This document shows positions 21,431 through 35,328 of a DNA stretch of 64,000 nucleotides, one piece after another. The DNA is taken from positions 19,610,501 to 19,674,500 of the forward strand of contig OX344754.2 of assembly GCA_947034885.2 (NCBI GenBank). Reading direction: 5' to 3'. The notes beneath the pieces were generated by a model that saw only the letters and a list, made by a program, of their open reading frames with translations, had not been told where the DNA came from and ran no database searches. The position numbers were made by a program, and so were the translations under genes. Numbering within the stretch: position 1 is the stretch's first letter; each line of letters begins with the position of its first letter. The stretch comes from Thuidium tamariscinum (lineage: Eukaryota > Streptophyta > Bryopsida > Hypnales > Thuidiaceae).

Positions 21431-24400
21431 TTCCGACCTAAATGGCTTCACCGGTATTCAAGAATGCTTCTGCGTTTTACAATGGACAAGGAATGACCTC
21501 CTCCTACTCACTGACGACACTATAAGAGTCTGCCACAATCACAAGCACATATCGTGAGGCTATCATCACGCCATGACGGACTGACAATCACATGCCTTGT
21601 ATGTGGGGAAATGACTGCGTCACACGATACAACTGACGGAACGTGGTACGATCCACTTTCTCTCACTTCAAGTCCTTCCTCTACAGAACAGTCTCTCACT
21701 CTAATTAAGTTGCCACCTCTCTATACAACAAAGCATTCTTTGCAACTCCATCCAAACCCAACCGCATTCTGTAGACACTGATTTCCAGTTCTGCCTCCTA
21801 CTTTTAGGTTTTACATTCATTTCTGCTATGACTTGGCAACAATGACTTCCTTCGCTTCTTAATTATCATATTAAGTCTCAGCCGATTGAAGCGCGCCTAG
21901 ACACTCACGCTATTCAATAATTATGCGTTCTCGAGTTCACCTCCAAGTCCTAAACTTCTGCAATGTTCAGTCTTCGCCCACGTCACTCTTCAATTTCAAT
22001 CCAGCCTCGTACCAATTCCTACTGAACTTACTTCTACACCTGACACCGCTGTCCTTGAATACGTTCTCACGACACGTCCGATATCAATCAACACTATGCG
22101 CGTGTACGTCCACTTACTCTTCTGTGCCAACGGGGAGAAAACCTTTTCTTATATACATACTACACATCTTCTCTAACTTCTGACATGCCTTCTCCATGTC
22201 ATGAAATGTCGGTGACTTCCTCTTCAGGTAAAACAAGGGGCACCGAAGATGGACCCACAATTACGACATTTGCATATAAACTTCATCATAACTTACAGTA
22301 AAATGAAGATCAAAAGGGTCTTACTAGATGTATGCTATTACGTCTTGGAGACTGAACTTGATTTGTGGAAAAACTTTCATTCACGAATGAGATTTCCACA
22401 TTCCTATACTTCCTATTTCACCAATAAATTTTTTTTTCAAATGCATTGCAGAAGGGGAAGCATTTCAGTTTCTCACTCACAATTCCCACTTCCATGATCT
22501 TTGCAAAATCTGTGCTCAGTCAGAAAAGCACAAACTTCATACACAGTTCCATTGTGACTACGAACCAACTCAAACTCGCAATATATGTGCCACGTACGTT
22601 ATATATAGGACTGTGAAAAGACACAGTCGACCTCCGTATTCCTAATTCATTTGACCTATAACTATACTTGCCACTGCTCTGCAAATTATTTTAAAGCAAT
22701 ACATGGACAAACTCATCTTCACTTATCGATTTGACGAAAAACTTACTCCACGTACGTCATTTACCATGTCCCACTTCATCAACTACTCATTCGACACCTT
22801 TTCCTGTCCGCAATAATCCTGCGCTTTCTTGGCTGCAAAACGCGATTCCTGCAGTGAACAATGAAACCTTACCAAACTCTATATAAATGCACTAAGGCAT
22901 CGCAGACCACGGTCACAGCAAGTCCCACCTTCAACCAAACCAAGACCACACTATCAGCGTACAAACACTCTCACTGTTCACGACACTAGTAGTCTCGCTG
23001 TTCGTCATTTCAGTCTTACATAAAATTCACAGGTGCAATACCTTCTTCACATACTTCATAACATCCTTCTTCTCAAACTTTACAAAAAGTACACAGTACT
23101 CATAAACTACCAATGGTTAATCTGTTACTGTTTCTGAATACTTCATCCGTGCCCAAATTCTTCGGTGCCATTTCCTTCTCCCGTCTCACCTCTGCTTTCG
23201 AACTACCACAATACCTTTTGAAACAAATTGAACAATAACGGCATCCAATTAAAACATGCCTCTTTTCATGGCAATATGATTTGAGGAAACTGCAATGCCG
23301 CACATGCATTTCAACTTCACACGACCTCATGAATGAAACAGGAATGCCATCAATGGAAATAAATTGGGACACATGAGTGTCGAAATGCACCAAATCCACC
23401 GTAGTTTCTTCTTCTCTTCGAATAAGAAGGACGACCACCAATTCCTGAACTACCAAACTTTTGAATGGCCTTCTACGCGTGCCCTCACCAAAAACCCGCA
23501 CACATAAGCTTCATCGGACCTACACGCGGTCGAAGTCATGTACAATTGATTCTGAATACGGATTAGCCATCATTGACATTTTGTCTTACATACTTATTGT
23601 ACATGGCACACTTTTAGACGAATTGCACTTCTTAGATCTGTTCCATTCACAATGGCTACGACTCATGACCCTCCTCCAATAACCTTTAAGTTGCAGTCTT
23701 CGAAGAACGTGGGAAACAGACGAATAAGTTCAGTGTCAAAATAAAATTGAAGTACACCACGCACGTCCACATGTACAATTTACTTATTGTGAATTTCCCT
23801 TAAACGGACAACGATTTCAATCAATAATACCATCTCGAAGTTCATGTACTGACAAATGCAAGATTTACTCGTTTCACAATATCATGAAACACAACTACTT
23901 CTTCACAACGCAATGGATAAGTCAAGGAATTATTGAGAAAACCAGTGACACTTATAGCAACGACATGAACATTCAGAATAATTTCTGTTGACACTATTCA
24001 GGTTCCCCAATCAGCGCAAGTCGTCTTCCATTACTTCACCTCAGTAATGCCCCAATAAAAACATTGGCCTCACAGCAGTGTTCTCCTGATATCCAAATAT
24101 CCAATGTCCACTTCAAATATTACAGTGATTCATATCAACTTGGTCAGTGCACTGTTCATTGTTACTGTTGCACGGAACCCCACATGCGGTTTAGGCGACA
24201 CACAACGACCGCCAACGACCCTCACTGCTTCTTGTTAAAAGACTTGCTCATTCCCCTCACGAGTATGTTCACACTGTTCAAATGCAAGGATGCACCTACC
24301 ACATACAATGGATGCGTACTAGTTATAATCTTACAAACATAACAACACAACTTACAGGTTTCCTCACTTTTGAATGGGCAAACAGGACTGCTTTGATTAT

Positions 24401-26400
24401 TCACATGCTCCGCAATCTTCATTTTCATCCGCCTCCTCTCCGAAAACAACCATCATGCATTCGTTTGAAATTGTAATTGAAAAGGAATAAACTCCAATCC
24501 CTAATTTGTAAAGCATAAACGTCATTCAAATATAACATGCTCAGAGTTAATGATTGTCCTCCTAAATCCAAAAATAACTTCATTCAAATTACTTGTTCTT
24601 TAAGAATAACATTAGCAGCCAACATATATATTAACAAATCAACGACGTCTTCCACCACTGCAGGTTAGGGTACATGATCCGACAGCCCCGTAATTTTAAT
24701 AGGCAACAAGAACTGTGCGATGTACCCTGACTCGTCAGAGTACACCTCACTTACTTTCATTGACCTCCTAGCGCTCCTACTTCCAAATAACAACAATAAA
24801 GTAAGAACACCTACTTCAACAAGGTCATCCATAGATCAATGAGTTACACTAGCACACTCCCAAGAACAGCACGCTTATAATAATTTGTCACTTCCCCGGT
24901 GGCCTCCTGTACCTCATTTTCACGTTCCCATTAAATAAGGTTCTCCTTTTTCAACAAGTGCAAATCCAAGCTTAACATAAATTATTTTCCATTGTCACTG
25001 TAGCCTAACGCCCACCTTAAGACACATGTTCCTACACTCAGTAAACCCAACTTTAATAAATGTCAAAATACAATGTCCGTCAACTGGGTTCAAAACAATT
25101 TTTGCCCGATGCCATTTATTCATAAAATGCAATTCCATGAAATTCTATCAAAGTTGAAAGAAGCCCACCAAAAAGCGAAATTCAAGACACGGAATTTAGG
25201 GGAGGACACTTCCCATTTTTTAATAACCTACGTGCGGCGGAATTTAGGGTACATTTAAATAATCTCAAGTAAAATTTATAAAAGATTTACATATAAATTA
25301 GAGGACATTAAAAAGGCAAAGTGTTTTAAAAATAAAATAGGGATGATAATATGGCTGATTTTTTCACTTTATGGTAAAATAGGGTCTCTTTTAATGTTGC
25401 CAAGTAATGATTACAAGTAATTGATAGCCCCCCTAAAAATACCCCATCGCCACACGTGGGTCCCCTAAATATACAAGAAGTGTCCTCCCCGGGCACGGAA
25501 TTCCCAAGTACTTGTTCAAGGTCAGCACTGCAATACAGATCGGAAACCTAAAAAAGTAGGCTCGAAAACCTCAAGTACTCTCAGACAAGTCTATAGCACT
25601 TCCTCACGTCATCGACATGTTCCTTCACGTGCTCTCCGAAAATGCCTTCCTGCACAACATGTTCGGTATTCAGAAATGTAAGCTTCCGACCTCACGATCG
25701 CCATGCGTGACATACGAAACACGTCATGCTAGAAACTACGAAGTGAAGGTCGACTTCCCGAAAAAAATTTCAACATCGACAACTACCTTCTTTCCTCAGC
25801 TTGACACTTTTAAAAATCTGTGGAAAAAAAGGACAACAATATCTTCCGACCTGTAGAAACCAAAACTCATTACCTTCATCAAAGTAGCAAATCCATCCTC
25901 TAAGTACTCTATTTCCGTTCGTTGCTCATCTTACTGCCTCGGACTCCAACTTCTCATGGGCTCCATTTCTATATTGAGATTATAGCACCCCTTACAACTG
26001 CTCATCTACTTCTATGCAAACAGAACTCGGCATTTGTAGCTCTTTCGTGGTCCACTCAGCAAATTTCACTGACATTAATAACAAATGACATTGATCAGTA
26101 CGAATGCAGTACATGTTCATACAATGACTAGTACGTAAGAACAATTTCAGATACATAGTTTGTAACTACATTTACTGATCTGCAGATGTAGTGATTATTC
26201 CTATTGCTCTATTCATTCTGCAGCATACCTTTGCAAATTCAGTGCATCAAACTACTCTCAACTTCTACTCGTACTCTCTACCTAATACGACTTCCAATAT
26301 AAATTGGCATTCACATTCCAACATTGTTTACATTGCTAAACAATGACAACATTCAATCCCCGTTTTCATATCTGACACACACCTGTCAACGTCCTTTGTT
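21430..26400. other. Left flank of the CACTA gene, C-rich over G
   Basis: About 5 kb without convincing ORFs. The plus strand is rich in CTTC, CACT, TTCA and CAAC and poor in G. A region of mirror composition (GAAG, AGTG) lies at 38.8-42.3 kb. This is compatible with long subterminal parts of one CACTA-type element, but matching terminal repeats were not found; CACTATAAGAGTC at 21518 is only a candidate end. Confidence 0.4.
25199..25490. mobile_element. MITE with GGGGAGGACACTTC ends
   Basis: 14-bp perfect inverted repeats at 25199-25212 and 25477-25490, 292 bp in total, AT-rich middle. CACGGAATT stands close to both outer ends and could be a 9-bp target duplication, which would suit a Mutator-like family. 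It has no coding region. Confidence 0.55.
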
Positions 26401-26403
26401 TGC

Positions 26404-29400
26404 TCATCGTTGCCTTTGCCTCGCCCGCCCGCCCATAGGTGGTGGCCGCTCTCCGTTCACCAGCGCGTTCAAGCGAGCTATTTTCGCATCAAGAACAGCC
26501 TTGCCCACGACTCTGACTCTCGGTCTGAACTCTGCTCCATTCAAGTTCTCCGACAAGTGCAGTTCTGCATGCGTACCAAAAATGCCAAGGATTTGCTCGT
26601 CCTCTATATCCAACACCCTTCTTGACCGAGGTTCTTTCAGTAGTACAATCTTCCATCCTGGATGTTGCCAATCGTCTATGAAGAACACCTGCAGTAGACA
26701 ACGAGATTCAGTAAAGGTCTTTCTCCATGACTTCTTCTAACTACGAAAATGTGAGGTTGAGTCACATCCCGGTTATCATTTTTTCACGTAAATCATGCTT
26801 TCTGTACTCATCATAACGATTTCTTTTATCTTGTACAGAGTCCTCGATTAATTTATTTGTTGTTATTCAGTAGACCATTATGGGATTGGTATAGAATCGT
26901 CACTGCAAATAACAGTTCTCTCACTGCACTTCAATCATTCTTTAATAGAGGTTTCATGACACCTTCTTCTATGTAATTGTTCTTTGTTCATTACATGCTT
27001 TTCTTACTATTATGGCATAGTAATATAACAGTTCACTCCTTCAAACATACTTAACGCACAGTTGCGGGAAGAACGTATGGCTCCCGAGCTCTAACAACTC
27101 TGTCATTGAACCGGACCGTAGTGAATCCATAATCATCAACTTTTGTTGATGAACGCTCTGTTCCACTGTTAGGAATCCACGAACCCTGCATAACAATTCT
27201 TCTTCTTGCAGAGTACCGAACTACTATAATGTCTTTCAGAACTCCAACCATGCTGACACCAGCACACACTTCTTCATCTACACCAAACACACATGCGATT
27301 CCATAGTCTTGTGTTTCATACCCCAATTCATTACCTTCTTCATGAACTCAATAATGATTGCCATAAGCCCACATATGCTTATATGATTTAGCTTCCAAAC
27401 TTGGCATTTCTGACAACCTTTGCAAATCAACATCCACATTTCCTATACCATGCATGCGAATCTGCGATGCTGTATAGTCATTGAGCCAATCCACAAAATT
27501 TGGCAAATCATCCCTAATGTACACAGGATAATCGCATTGCTCCCTTCTCGACATCCCTCTTACTGCGGCTGCTCTCTAGTAAGATTGCCGCTCCATCTGT
27601 AGTGATTCCTGTTCTCCATTGTATAACCTGCACTGCCCACATGTTCTAAAATAAAATAGTAGCAGATCCAATTCACTCTCTTCTTACTGTAACAACTTCC
27701 ATTCTCTATGAAATATCTTCAGCTCTACTGTAATTTAATAAACTTCACCTTCACTGTTGTGTACATAGCAAGAAGAATATGAGTACATAAAAATTATTAG
27801 GGCTCTAGCACTAATAATTTCGAAACCAATAATTATGAGAATGCATATGGAGGTCCTGCATTTACCAATTCATAACAACACAACACTACAAAGGACAAAC
27901 GAGGTTCTCTGAATTACCTCCAAGGCTTAGCTATCGAAGTTGAATTCCGAATTATCCATGAATGAATTGCCCAACACTCTTCATTTGACAACAACTTCTC
28001 CTCTACACTTCCTATTAGGACTTCTCCACAATCTGCTAGTTCTTCATCATCATCCCATACTCTCCTTTTAGTATGCGTGTATAGCTTGAAATATTCTGTA
28101 CAAAAGCCCAATGCCTCTTCATACATGTAGGCATTTGCAATAGAGGCCTCGGGACGGGACCTTTTGCGAATGAACTTTAAAAAAAATCCCATGTGTCTTT
28201 CGACAGGATAACACCAAGCGTTGACTATAGGACCGCATTGCTTTATTTGTTTTGCCAGGTGACTTGGCAAATGCCACATTATATCGAATGCGGATGGAGG
28301 AAACCAAACCTCCAACAAGCACATTGTTTCAGCTGCATAGACCTCCAACCTCTCTAACTCCTCAACGCTTAAAACCTTCTTACACAACATTGTAAATAAA
28401 CGGCCAAGTCTTATAATAGCCATCCTTGGTCCAGGATTCATGAGGTGTCACAAGCAAACTAGTAAAATGAATTGTAAGAGGATGTGAAAGTCGTGAGACT
28501 TCATATTTCCCAGTTTATTTTTTAGGATATGTTTCTTCAGGTTTCCGTAGTAGCCTGTTGGAATAGTGATTGCTGCAATTTGTTCTAGAAAGATTCTTTG
28601 TTCTTCCTTTGTTAACACATATGGGGCTGGTGGCTTCACAAATTGACCTTCTTCGCCGTCCCTTCTAACCCAAAGGTGAGGTTTAATCTGTTCTTCCTCC
28701 ATGTCTCTTCGACTCGCTGCTGTGTCTGTGATGCCCATTAGGAGCTTCACCAAGCTTTCACATATATTCTTTTCGATGTGCATAACGTCCAATAAATGTC
28801 TTCGTGGCAATTTCTGCATTACAAGGGAAACACTTCACTTATTGCTTTTACCTGGATTCATCTCCATCTCGCTTCACTTAAATTACTATTCAAAAATTCA
28901 TGGCCAATTTTGAATTTAACGTCAATGAATACAACAGTCAAAGAAGTCCACTACTCTATCATACAAACAATAAGTATGTAGATTAACTCACCCACCACTA
29001 TGTAAGCTGGTACAATCCTGAAACGCGTTTCACACCATGCCATTTACCTGGAAAGTTTGGATGTCGCTCTGCCCCCCCGTCTCGAAGAAACTACTCACTT
29101 TGTCTTCCATTACGGATAATATCATTACCAGACATGGCCTCCATTTCAGTCTCCAATTCTTCCCCATAATCAAATGCTGCAAAGTCACCTCTAAAGTAAT
29201 GTTCGGGTGGCAGGAAACGTCTATGACAATTACAGTATACCATCTTCCTCAAGACCTTTGAATACCGTGCTACTGTGTTAGGGCCACAAACCGTACACGC
29301 TTTGAATTTCTTTGTCGTCGTGCCTGCAACCAACCCATAACCCGGATAATCGTGCAATGTCCACATCAGACAACCACAAAGTCCAAAATACTGTTCGCCA

Positions 29401-30412
29401 CCCTGTGCCAATGCATCCATGGTTTGCACTCCCTCTGGTGTCCACAACTGCTGGAGCTCATCAATAGCTGGCTGTATGAAAATGTCAAACACATGTCCGG
29501 TTACAGTTACTTTCGAGGGAATTAGTAAAGTGAACATTACAAAGTACTTCTTGGTTACTAACCATGGCGGAAGATTATAGTTGAAAAACATCACTAGCCA
29601 GATGTTGTCTGTGCTTCTCTTCTCAGACCATGGATTGAAGCCATCGGTCACCATCCCTAAATGTAGGTGTCTAGGGTCTGAACCGAATCTATTCTCCATT
29701 GTCTGCGGTTCCAACTCCATGTCTACGAATGTCCACTGTGGTGAATCAGCCGTATGTTGCATTTTCCCATCTGTACTGCGATTGTGAAGATGCCAAGTAT
29801 TTAATTCAAACAACTTCTTTGAAGCAAACATCTTCTGCAACCTCGGTATCAATGGGAAATGCCTAAGTACTAAAGCAGCTACTCTTGATCTACCGCATTG
29901 TTTGTAACGACTACTACCACATGCGGGGCAGCTGTCCTCAGCCTCCAACAATCCGTGGAAAAGAACACAGCCTCTTGGACATGCATGAATGATGTCATAT
30001 GACAACCCAAAATTCTTCAATATTTTGCTGGCTTCGTACTCCGATTTCGATAACATGTTCTGAACAGGCAAAATACTCATACGCAAGAGCATGAAAAGCT
30101 CATTCACAAAAGCATTGGAAACATGATGTGTGCGACAACAATTTAAAATCAATAGAGTGGCACTGAGCACAGATAGCGATGCACCCTCGAACAAAGGCAT
30201 AGTCGCTACCATTTCGATAGCCGGATTCTCACCAATGTGTCCATTCGGAATCTGATCCAGCAATTCTTCAAGATTTTCTTCTTCATTATTGAAGTTGGAT
30301 CCGTCATCGCTGCTAGATGATGATGTCTCTTCAAATTCCCGGTAAAAATTTTCATGCGCATCCTCTACAAACTCTTCCGGTTCATCTGGTACTGGTGCCT
30401 CTTCTGAGTCCG
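26404..30412 (-). pseudogene. CACTA (En/Spm) TNP2-type transposase gene
   Basis: Minus-strand gene in several exons. Exon about 30412-29100 (after acceptor TTTCAG, before donor GTGAGT) holds IHACPRGCVLF, CPACG, DGFNPW and LHDYPGYGLVAG, classic TNP2/Transposase_21 blocks. A short exon near 29083-28990 carries KWHGVKRVSGLYQL. An exon from about 28817 opens KLPRRHLLDVMHIEKNICES; after a TGA at 28448-28450 the frame goes on as the DUF4218-like part (AWCYPVERHMGFFLKFIRKR, 28441-27914). DUF4216-like segments are 27554-27348 and 27326-27051 (GVLKDIIVVRYSARRR), joined in frame through one TGA at 27348-27350 where relatives are expected to read Arg. A final exon, 26688-26404, continues it. Two in-frame TGA suggest recent inactivation. 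Exon edges approximate. Confidence 0.8.
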
Positions 30413-30830
30413 CTGAAACTTACACTGCTAGTGTTGAATTGGAAGGGTTACGTGCATTTGAATTCTGATCGAGCCCTACATTGTTGAACGACTCATCCTG
30501 TGAAACCTCCATTGCTGCACGATGAAATCCGTCTGCTCTAACAAAAGCATGTCTTACCTTGCAGGAAATCCCCACACCTCCATCTAGTGCTATTTCTTGA
30601 ATGGGCTCCTACAATCCGAAAAATGCCCTTGCATCGTCACCAATGCTAGCCTTCCATTCCTCATTGGAAGAATCGTTTTCCTCTCCCTATCATAGAAAAG
30701 AAAGGATCATTACAAAGAATACAGCACATCGACCTATTGCATTCACATGTAGAGTATTTTCTTGAATTTAAGGGACACTGTCATGAAAATTACTTACCTC
30801 TGTACATTCTCGAAGAGCACCATGTTGTCC
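30413..30830 (-). other. Probable 5' exons or leader of the CACTA gene
   Basis: On the minus strand, acidic and polar coding-like stretches (EENDSSNEEWKASIGDDARAF near 30670; AAMEVSQDESFNNVGLDQN near 30480) precede the first firm TNP2 exon, with possible splice sites between. The exact exon structure cannot be read by eye. Confidence 0.35.
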
Positions 30831-33160
30831 CCTGTGAGCCCTCAAGATGGCACTCAGGACTCTGGGTCCATTTTTCGCGATTAAATAGCGAAAATTAGTT
30901 AAAATATTCAAGAAAAAGACATAAAAAGAGTGTTGAGGGAGTTTTGGTGTCAGTCTATGCCCAAATGGTGGAAAATTCCTAAATACTAAAAATTGGAATC
31001 ATTCTAAGTCTCCAAAGCAAGTATATGTGAGAAATTAGTAATTCCGAGAGAAATAAGGAATAGAGAGTTAGTCAGTCCTAGCGAATGTCTGTGCAAAGTC
31101 AACCTTTTAAGGATGTATAAGACATACTGACTAAGCTAAAAGAGTCTACTACAAACGTGGGAGAGTTGCCAGGGCTTAAATTCAATTTTGGAACAAATTG
31201 GATTTAAAGGTAAAACCACTACAATGGATTTGGAGAATTTGAACTTCACGAGACAAAAGATGGAGGATTGGAGATTGAAGACTACAGAGAGGTGTTCCAA
31301 GGGTAGGAACATGCCAAGAGCGAACAAGAATCAAACAATTGTCCAAGATTCCCGGGCATCGGGAATTAAATTGTCCAATTGGGCAAAGTAATTCCAAGTT
31401 ACTAAAATTAGAAAGGAGTAAGGTTGCGTGGGACTTCCCCAAGAATCTAGGAGTGCCCTAGATGTTACCCAATTTATTTCGGAATCTTCCGAAATTCCAC
31501 GTTGACTCCATGGGAAGTCAACCGCACATAGAAATGTTCGTAAAATCATAGAAATTACGTATGATGCGGTAAAATCTCACTAAAAATTAGGATAGGTTTT
31601 TGTGTGCTTAATAAGCGCCCGGTCAAGTTTGAAGACATTCCGACATTCCCAACTACCAAAACTGGCATCGACATCGAAATTCACTGAAAGTTACAAGTTG
31701 GCGGCGGGTTGACCGGCGTATCAGGAGCGAATGATGTCCGATTGTCGCAAATAAGGAGTCATTCCTTACTCTCACGCACATTCCTAACGACCCTGGCCTG
31801 ACAGATTCATCAAATTGTGCAAATCCTAAAAGTTAGAGTTTTGACTTTTAATTGGAGTTACCGTAATTCCAATTTGGGCGCGCAAATGGCCTAGGAGTGA
31901 GGGGTAAGGGGTCCCCTAGGCTAATTGGGGTCTTCTGAAGACAATGGCGCAGACGGTTTTCCGTTTCGAGTTGTTCCCTAAAAGATAGAGAGGGTCAGCT
32001 CTTAGTTTGACTTTTTAATCGTTAATTGCGGTTAATTAGAGGTGATTTTGGAAATATCTCTTGGAAAATCAAAGATTGGATTTGGTCAAGATCTCTTTCT
32101 TGCGTAAAAAGCCATCTTTGGACTAAAGAAAGACAATTTTCAAAATAACTTTGGATTAATTTGCAAAATATCTATGTAAATTAGGGTTAATTCCAAAATA
32201 TTTTGGGTTAAGATCTTGGATTTGATTTGGCCAAGATTTTTTTGACCAAATGGGGATGTTTTTAGAAATTTCCACCATTAAACAACTAATATTTTGGAAT
32301 TACATTAGGGTAGTTTAGGGTAGGAAGTAACAAAGTGTTTTCACCGGCAATTACCGAGAGGGGCCCGGCCACGGGTATATAAGGGCCCCCCTCGAGGTTG
32401 CCAGTACCCTTATTTCTCGCACCGACACTTTGTTATTTCACTTAAGTGCTACCGGCGTGGCTGGGGCACCACTTGGACCAACGGTTTGGCCAAGTTTTTA
32501 TGTATTTTGTTGTGGAATTTTGAAGGCTTAGGGCCCCTTCAATTGACTTTTCATTCCTAAAATTTGTGTAAGAGGTTAAGCCTCGATCTTGCGTTGACTT
32601 CGTAGAACGGAAATTTCAAGTGCAAAGCATCAAAGTTCGGTTCAAACACTGTCATGTGTACCTCCTTTGAGTGCAAAACCTTGAAATACGGGAAATTTTG
32701 ATAACTTAAAGTGAAAGTCCAGTTAAGCACTGTCATGTGCACCTCCTTTTGCGATCAAAGTGTCAAAATACTATTGCTAAAACCTCACACGGCGAAGCTT
32801 TGAACCTATAATCAAAGGTAGAAAGAAAATAAATTCAAGACACTATAAAGGCGTTTACCAAGAGAAATTAGCAAGGTGGTGATAAGTGCTCAAGGATTTA
32901 AAGAGAAGAAAGGCTCCTCTCTATATTATCTCTTGTTGCAAGTTGCCGTCCTTCCATTCACACTTGGTTACGTGACATCCGTGGGAAGATTATAGATTGA
33001 TAAAGGTAGCAAGGATGGCTCACTTCCTTTAAGTTGAGTCTAGCCCTTAATTCCTCCCCCATTAGTTAGTTGTGCTGATTATTCGTTTAGTGTCAATCAA
33101 AATCTATTTAGTTTAGTCAAGTGATAATCCAGAAAATAGAAGGTGATTAGTAGTCCAAAA
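30830..33160 (+). mobile_element. LTR-like block interrupting the CACTA element
   Basis: Begins abruptly after CACTA sequence near 30830. Near 32375 it has GGGTATATAAGGG followed by a GC-rich start-like region, then a unit near 74 bp in two copies (CACTGTCATGTG at about 32647 and 32720). It ends around CATCCGTGGGAAGATTATAG near 32970, reminiscent of the LTR ends of fossils A and B. It could be a solo LTR or the 5' LTR of a decayed element. No coding domain seen; fossil, boundaries and family uncertain. Confidence 0.35.
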
Positions 33161-33169
33161 AAGACCAAA

Positions 33170-33310
33170 AAATTGACCAGGGCCGGCCAAGCCAGCCTGA
33201 CCAGGCTGAAGGAAGGGCCAGGAGGGCTGAAGGACGGGCCAGCAAGGACGGACGGAGGAGCCAGGACGGACGGACCCCCGACCAATCGCGCCTCGCCACG
33301 TGGCCGCGGC
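33170..33310. repeat. GGACGG-like array A5 (no gene attached)
   Basis: GC-rich block with AAGGACGGGCCAGCAAGGACGG and GGACGGACGG. Smaller than the others and without a TATA box plus ORF. Confidence 0.65.
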
Positions 33311-33341
33311 TGGGAGGCCGGGGGCGTGAAGGGGGAGCCCA

Positions 33342-33490
33342 GTACTGAGTTCGGGGAGCTCTGACTGAGTTCGGGGAAGCTCTGACTGAGTTCGGGGAAG
33401 CTCTGGCTGAGTTCGGGGAAGCTCTGGACTGAGTTCGGGGAAGCCAGGGGCTGATTTCGGAAGCCAGGGACTGATTTCGGAGGTCCAGGG
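33342..33490. repeat. 21-22 bp tandem repeat
   Basis: About seven copies of CTGAGTTCGGGGAAGCTCTG, the last ones decayed to CTGATTTCGGAAGCCAGGGA. Adjoins array A5. Confidence 0.85.
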
Positions 33491-34649
33491 ACTAAACTCA
33501 CACCAAAACTACAACTCGAAAACACTCAAATAAGTTTTACTCTCACACAAAACCTTTTGCTTAATCAACATTACAAACATTGAAATTTTTGACCAAATTA
33601 AAAGGAGTTGGAAGGGAAATTCCCAACCTCTCACTTCAATTTTCCATCAAAAAACTCAAAATTTGCAACATCTAATAATTTCTCCAACCATCGACAACTC
33701 AACCGCCATAGCCATACTCTAACTCTCAAAATTGCAACAACTCTTGCAAAACAAGAATGAGAAAGAAAGAGAACTAGGGGGAGATTAAGGTTGTGAGATT
33801 CCTAACCGTGACAAATTAGATTAAAAAACTAATTTCTTTGGAATAACACTATAGAGTGGGATTCTTTATTCTTGGGGGTTGACCTTTGGGAATAAAAAAT
33901 CCATTTATTTGGAATAACACTATTGAAATTGTTCTCGGTCTTTTGGAATGTTCTACATTCTTTGGCTAATAGATTCTTAGAAGGTTTGGATTTTGTTAGT
34001 TTTGTTTTATTAGACCTAATAAGCCAAAAGGAAAACAACAAATTGACAACCAATTTCTTTAGAAATTTTGAGAAAATTAAAATTAATTCGATTATAAAAG
34101 ATTTGGTTGCAATTCTTTATTCAAAGTAATCCTAATAAGCCAAATTAAAAAGGACAAATTGACAACCAATTTCTTTAGGAATTTAAAAGAAATTAAAATT
34201 AATTGGATTATAAAAGATTTGGTTGCAATTCTTTATTAAATTAATTCTAAAAAACCAAACTAATTGACAACCAATTTCGTTGGGAATTACCAAGAAATTG
34301 AATCAATTAGGGTTGGTGATAATATTTCAATTCCAAATCATTCACGAAAGCCAAAAGAAAGAAAACAAAAGAACAACTCATCACTTCAAAATCAAGAGAA
34401 ATTAAATTCGTAAATTCGTAATTCAATTAATTTGCTAATCAAAGGATAATAATACTAACAATTAGATAGGATTTTCATTGATCATTCGAGATATTTAGTA
34501 GATTCAAAATATTGTGACATTTTCCAATTACCAATAAATTAGGAATTGAAGAGAGAATGTGCAATTAATTCGAATCTACGTAACTTTCAGTGGTTTCTTT
34601 TAATTAGGAGAAAATTTACCAATAGTTGTGGAAAATTACTATGGATTAG
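33491..34649. other. AT-rich interval with tandem repeats
   Basis: No gene. The unit TTTGGAATAACACTAT occurs twice at 33837-33923, and a 104-116 bp repeat lies at 34012-34330. It leads into the small exon at 34650. Confidence 0.5.
34012..34330. repeat. Tandem repeat, about 110 bp, 2.5 copies
   Basis: GACAACCAATTTCTTTAG starts at about 34045 and 34161 and, diverged, at 34265; each is followed by AAAATTAATT and GATTTGGTTGCAATTC. Confidence 0.75.
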
Positions 34650-34745
34650 ATGGAGAGCCGGGATGATTTCGATGGCGAGGTCGTAGGGGAATATTTACAC
34701 ATGATGATGTTTGACGCCGGGACCATGGAGATTTACGCAGAGGAG
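34650..34745 (+). CDS. Possible first coding exon (32 codons)
   Basis: ATTAGATGGAG opens an acidic peptide beginning MESRDDFDGEVVGEYLHMMM and ending YAEE, followed at once by GTAAAC, in phase 0. It resembles the mini-exon at 10995-11060 in start context, acidity and ending. Both are followed or preceded by GAATTAGATTTAGGCAAA. No continuation found; it may be a leader exon of a transposable element. Confidence 0.25.
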
Positions 34746-35328
34746 GTAAACCGCTCACATTTTATTTTCATTCTCATTGTTTTACTGTTAAGTTTCTTTT
34801 TACCAAACGCTTGGAATTAGATTTAGGCAAAACTATAGAATAGAGTAGGGTCACTTGGTTGAATTTTAGAATAGAATAGATAGAATTATAACCACGAAAT
34901 TAGATTAGAAACACCCAAAAAACGTGACTAAAAGAGTTCATTGCTTGGAAGGCTTTCTTTTTCACCCAATTAAAAAGAAAACTCAATTAGACACAGGACC
35001 CGTGTGAAAAAACTCTTAGCTCGAGGGTGGAGTTAGGAGCGCTCACAACACCAGTAGGAGTAGTTTTGTAAACAAGATCCTGGTTGTGATCGCTTAATTC
35101 CAAGGGTGGGAATGAAGCGCCCACAATCTTACATGAAGGGTTAAAGGGAACTGAAACAACCATCAACAGTCATTTCATACATTGATGCTTTTTAAAAGAA
35201 ATAAACGTATGTTTTCACATGAATGAAGGAGTAAATCTGTGAATTGAAAAGCTAAGGCTTTAGAGTTTTCACGATGTAGACTTTGGGTCCACCTAGACAG
35301 TACACTTGACCCGAGATGCATACTTTAG

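Noticed and set aside
21518-21534. CACTATAAGAGTC as the left end of the CACTA element
   Set aside because: No matching inverted copy was found at the right side, so it is not called as a terminus.
33097-33525. 142-codon minus-strand ORF
   Set aside because: Made of the 21-bp tandem repeat (LSQSFPE repeated) and array A5; repeat-driven.
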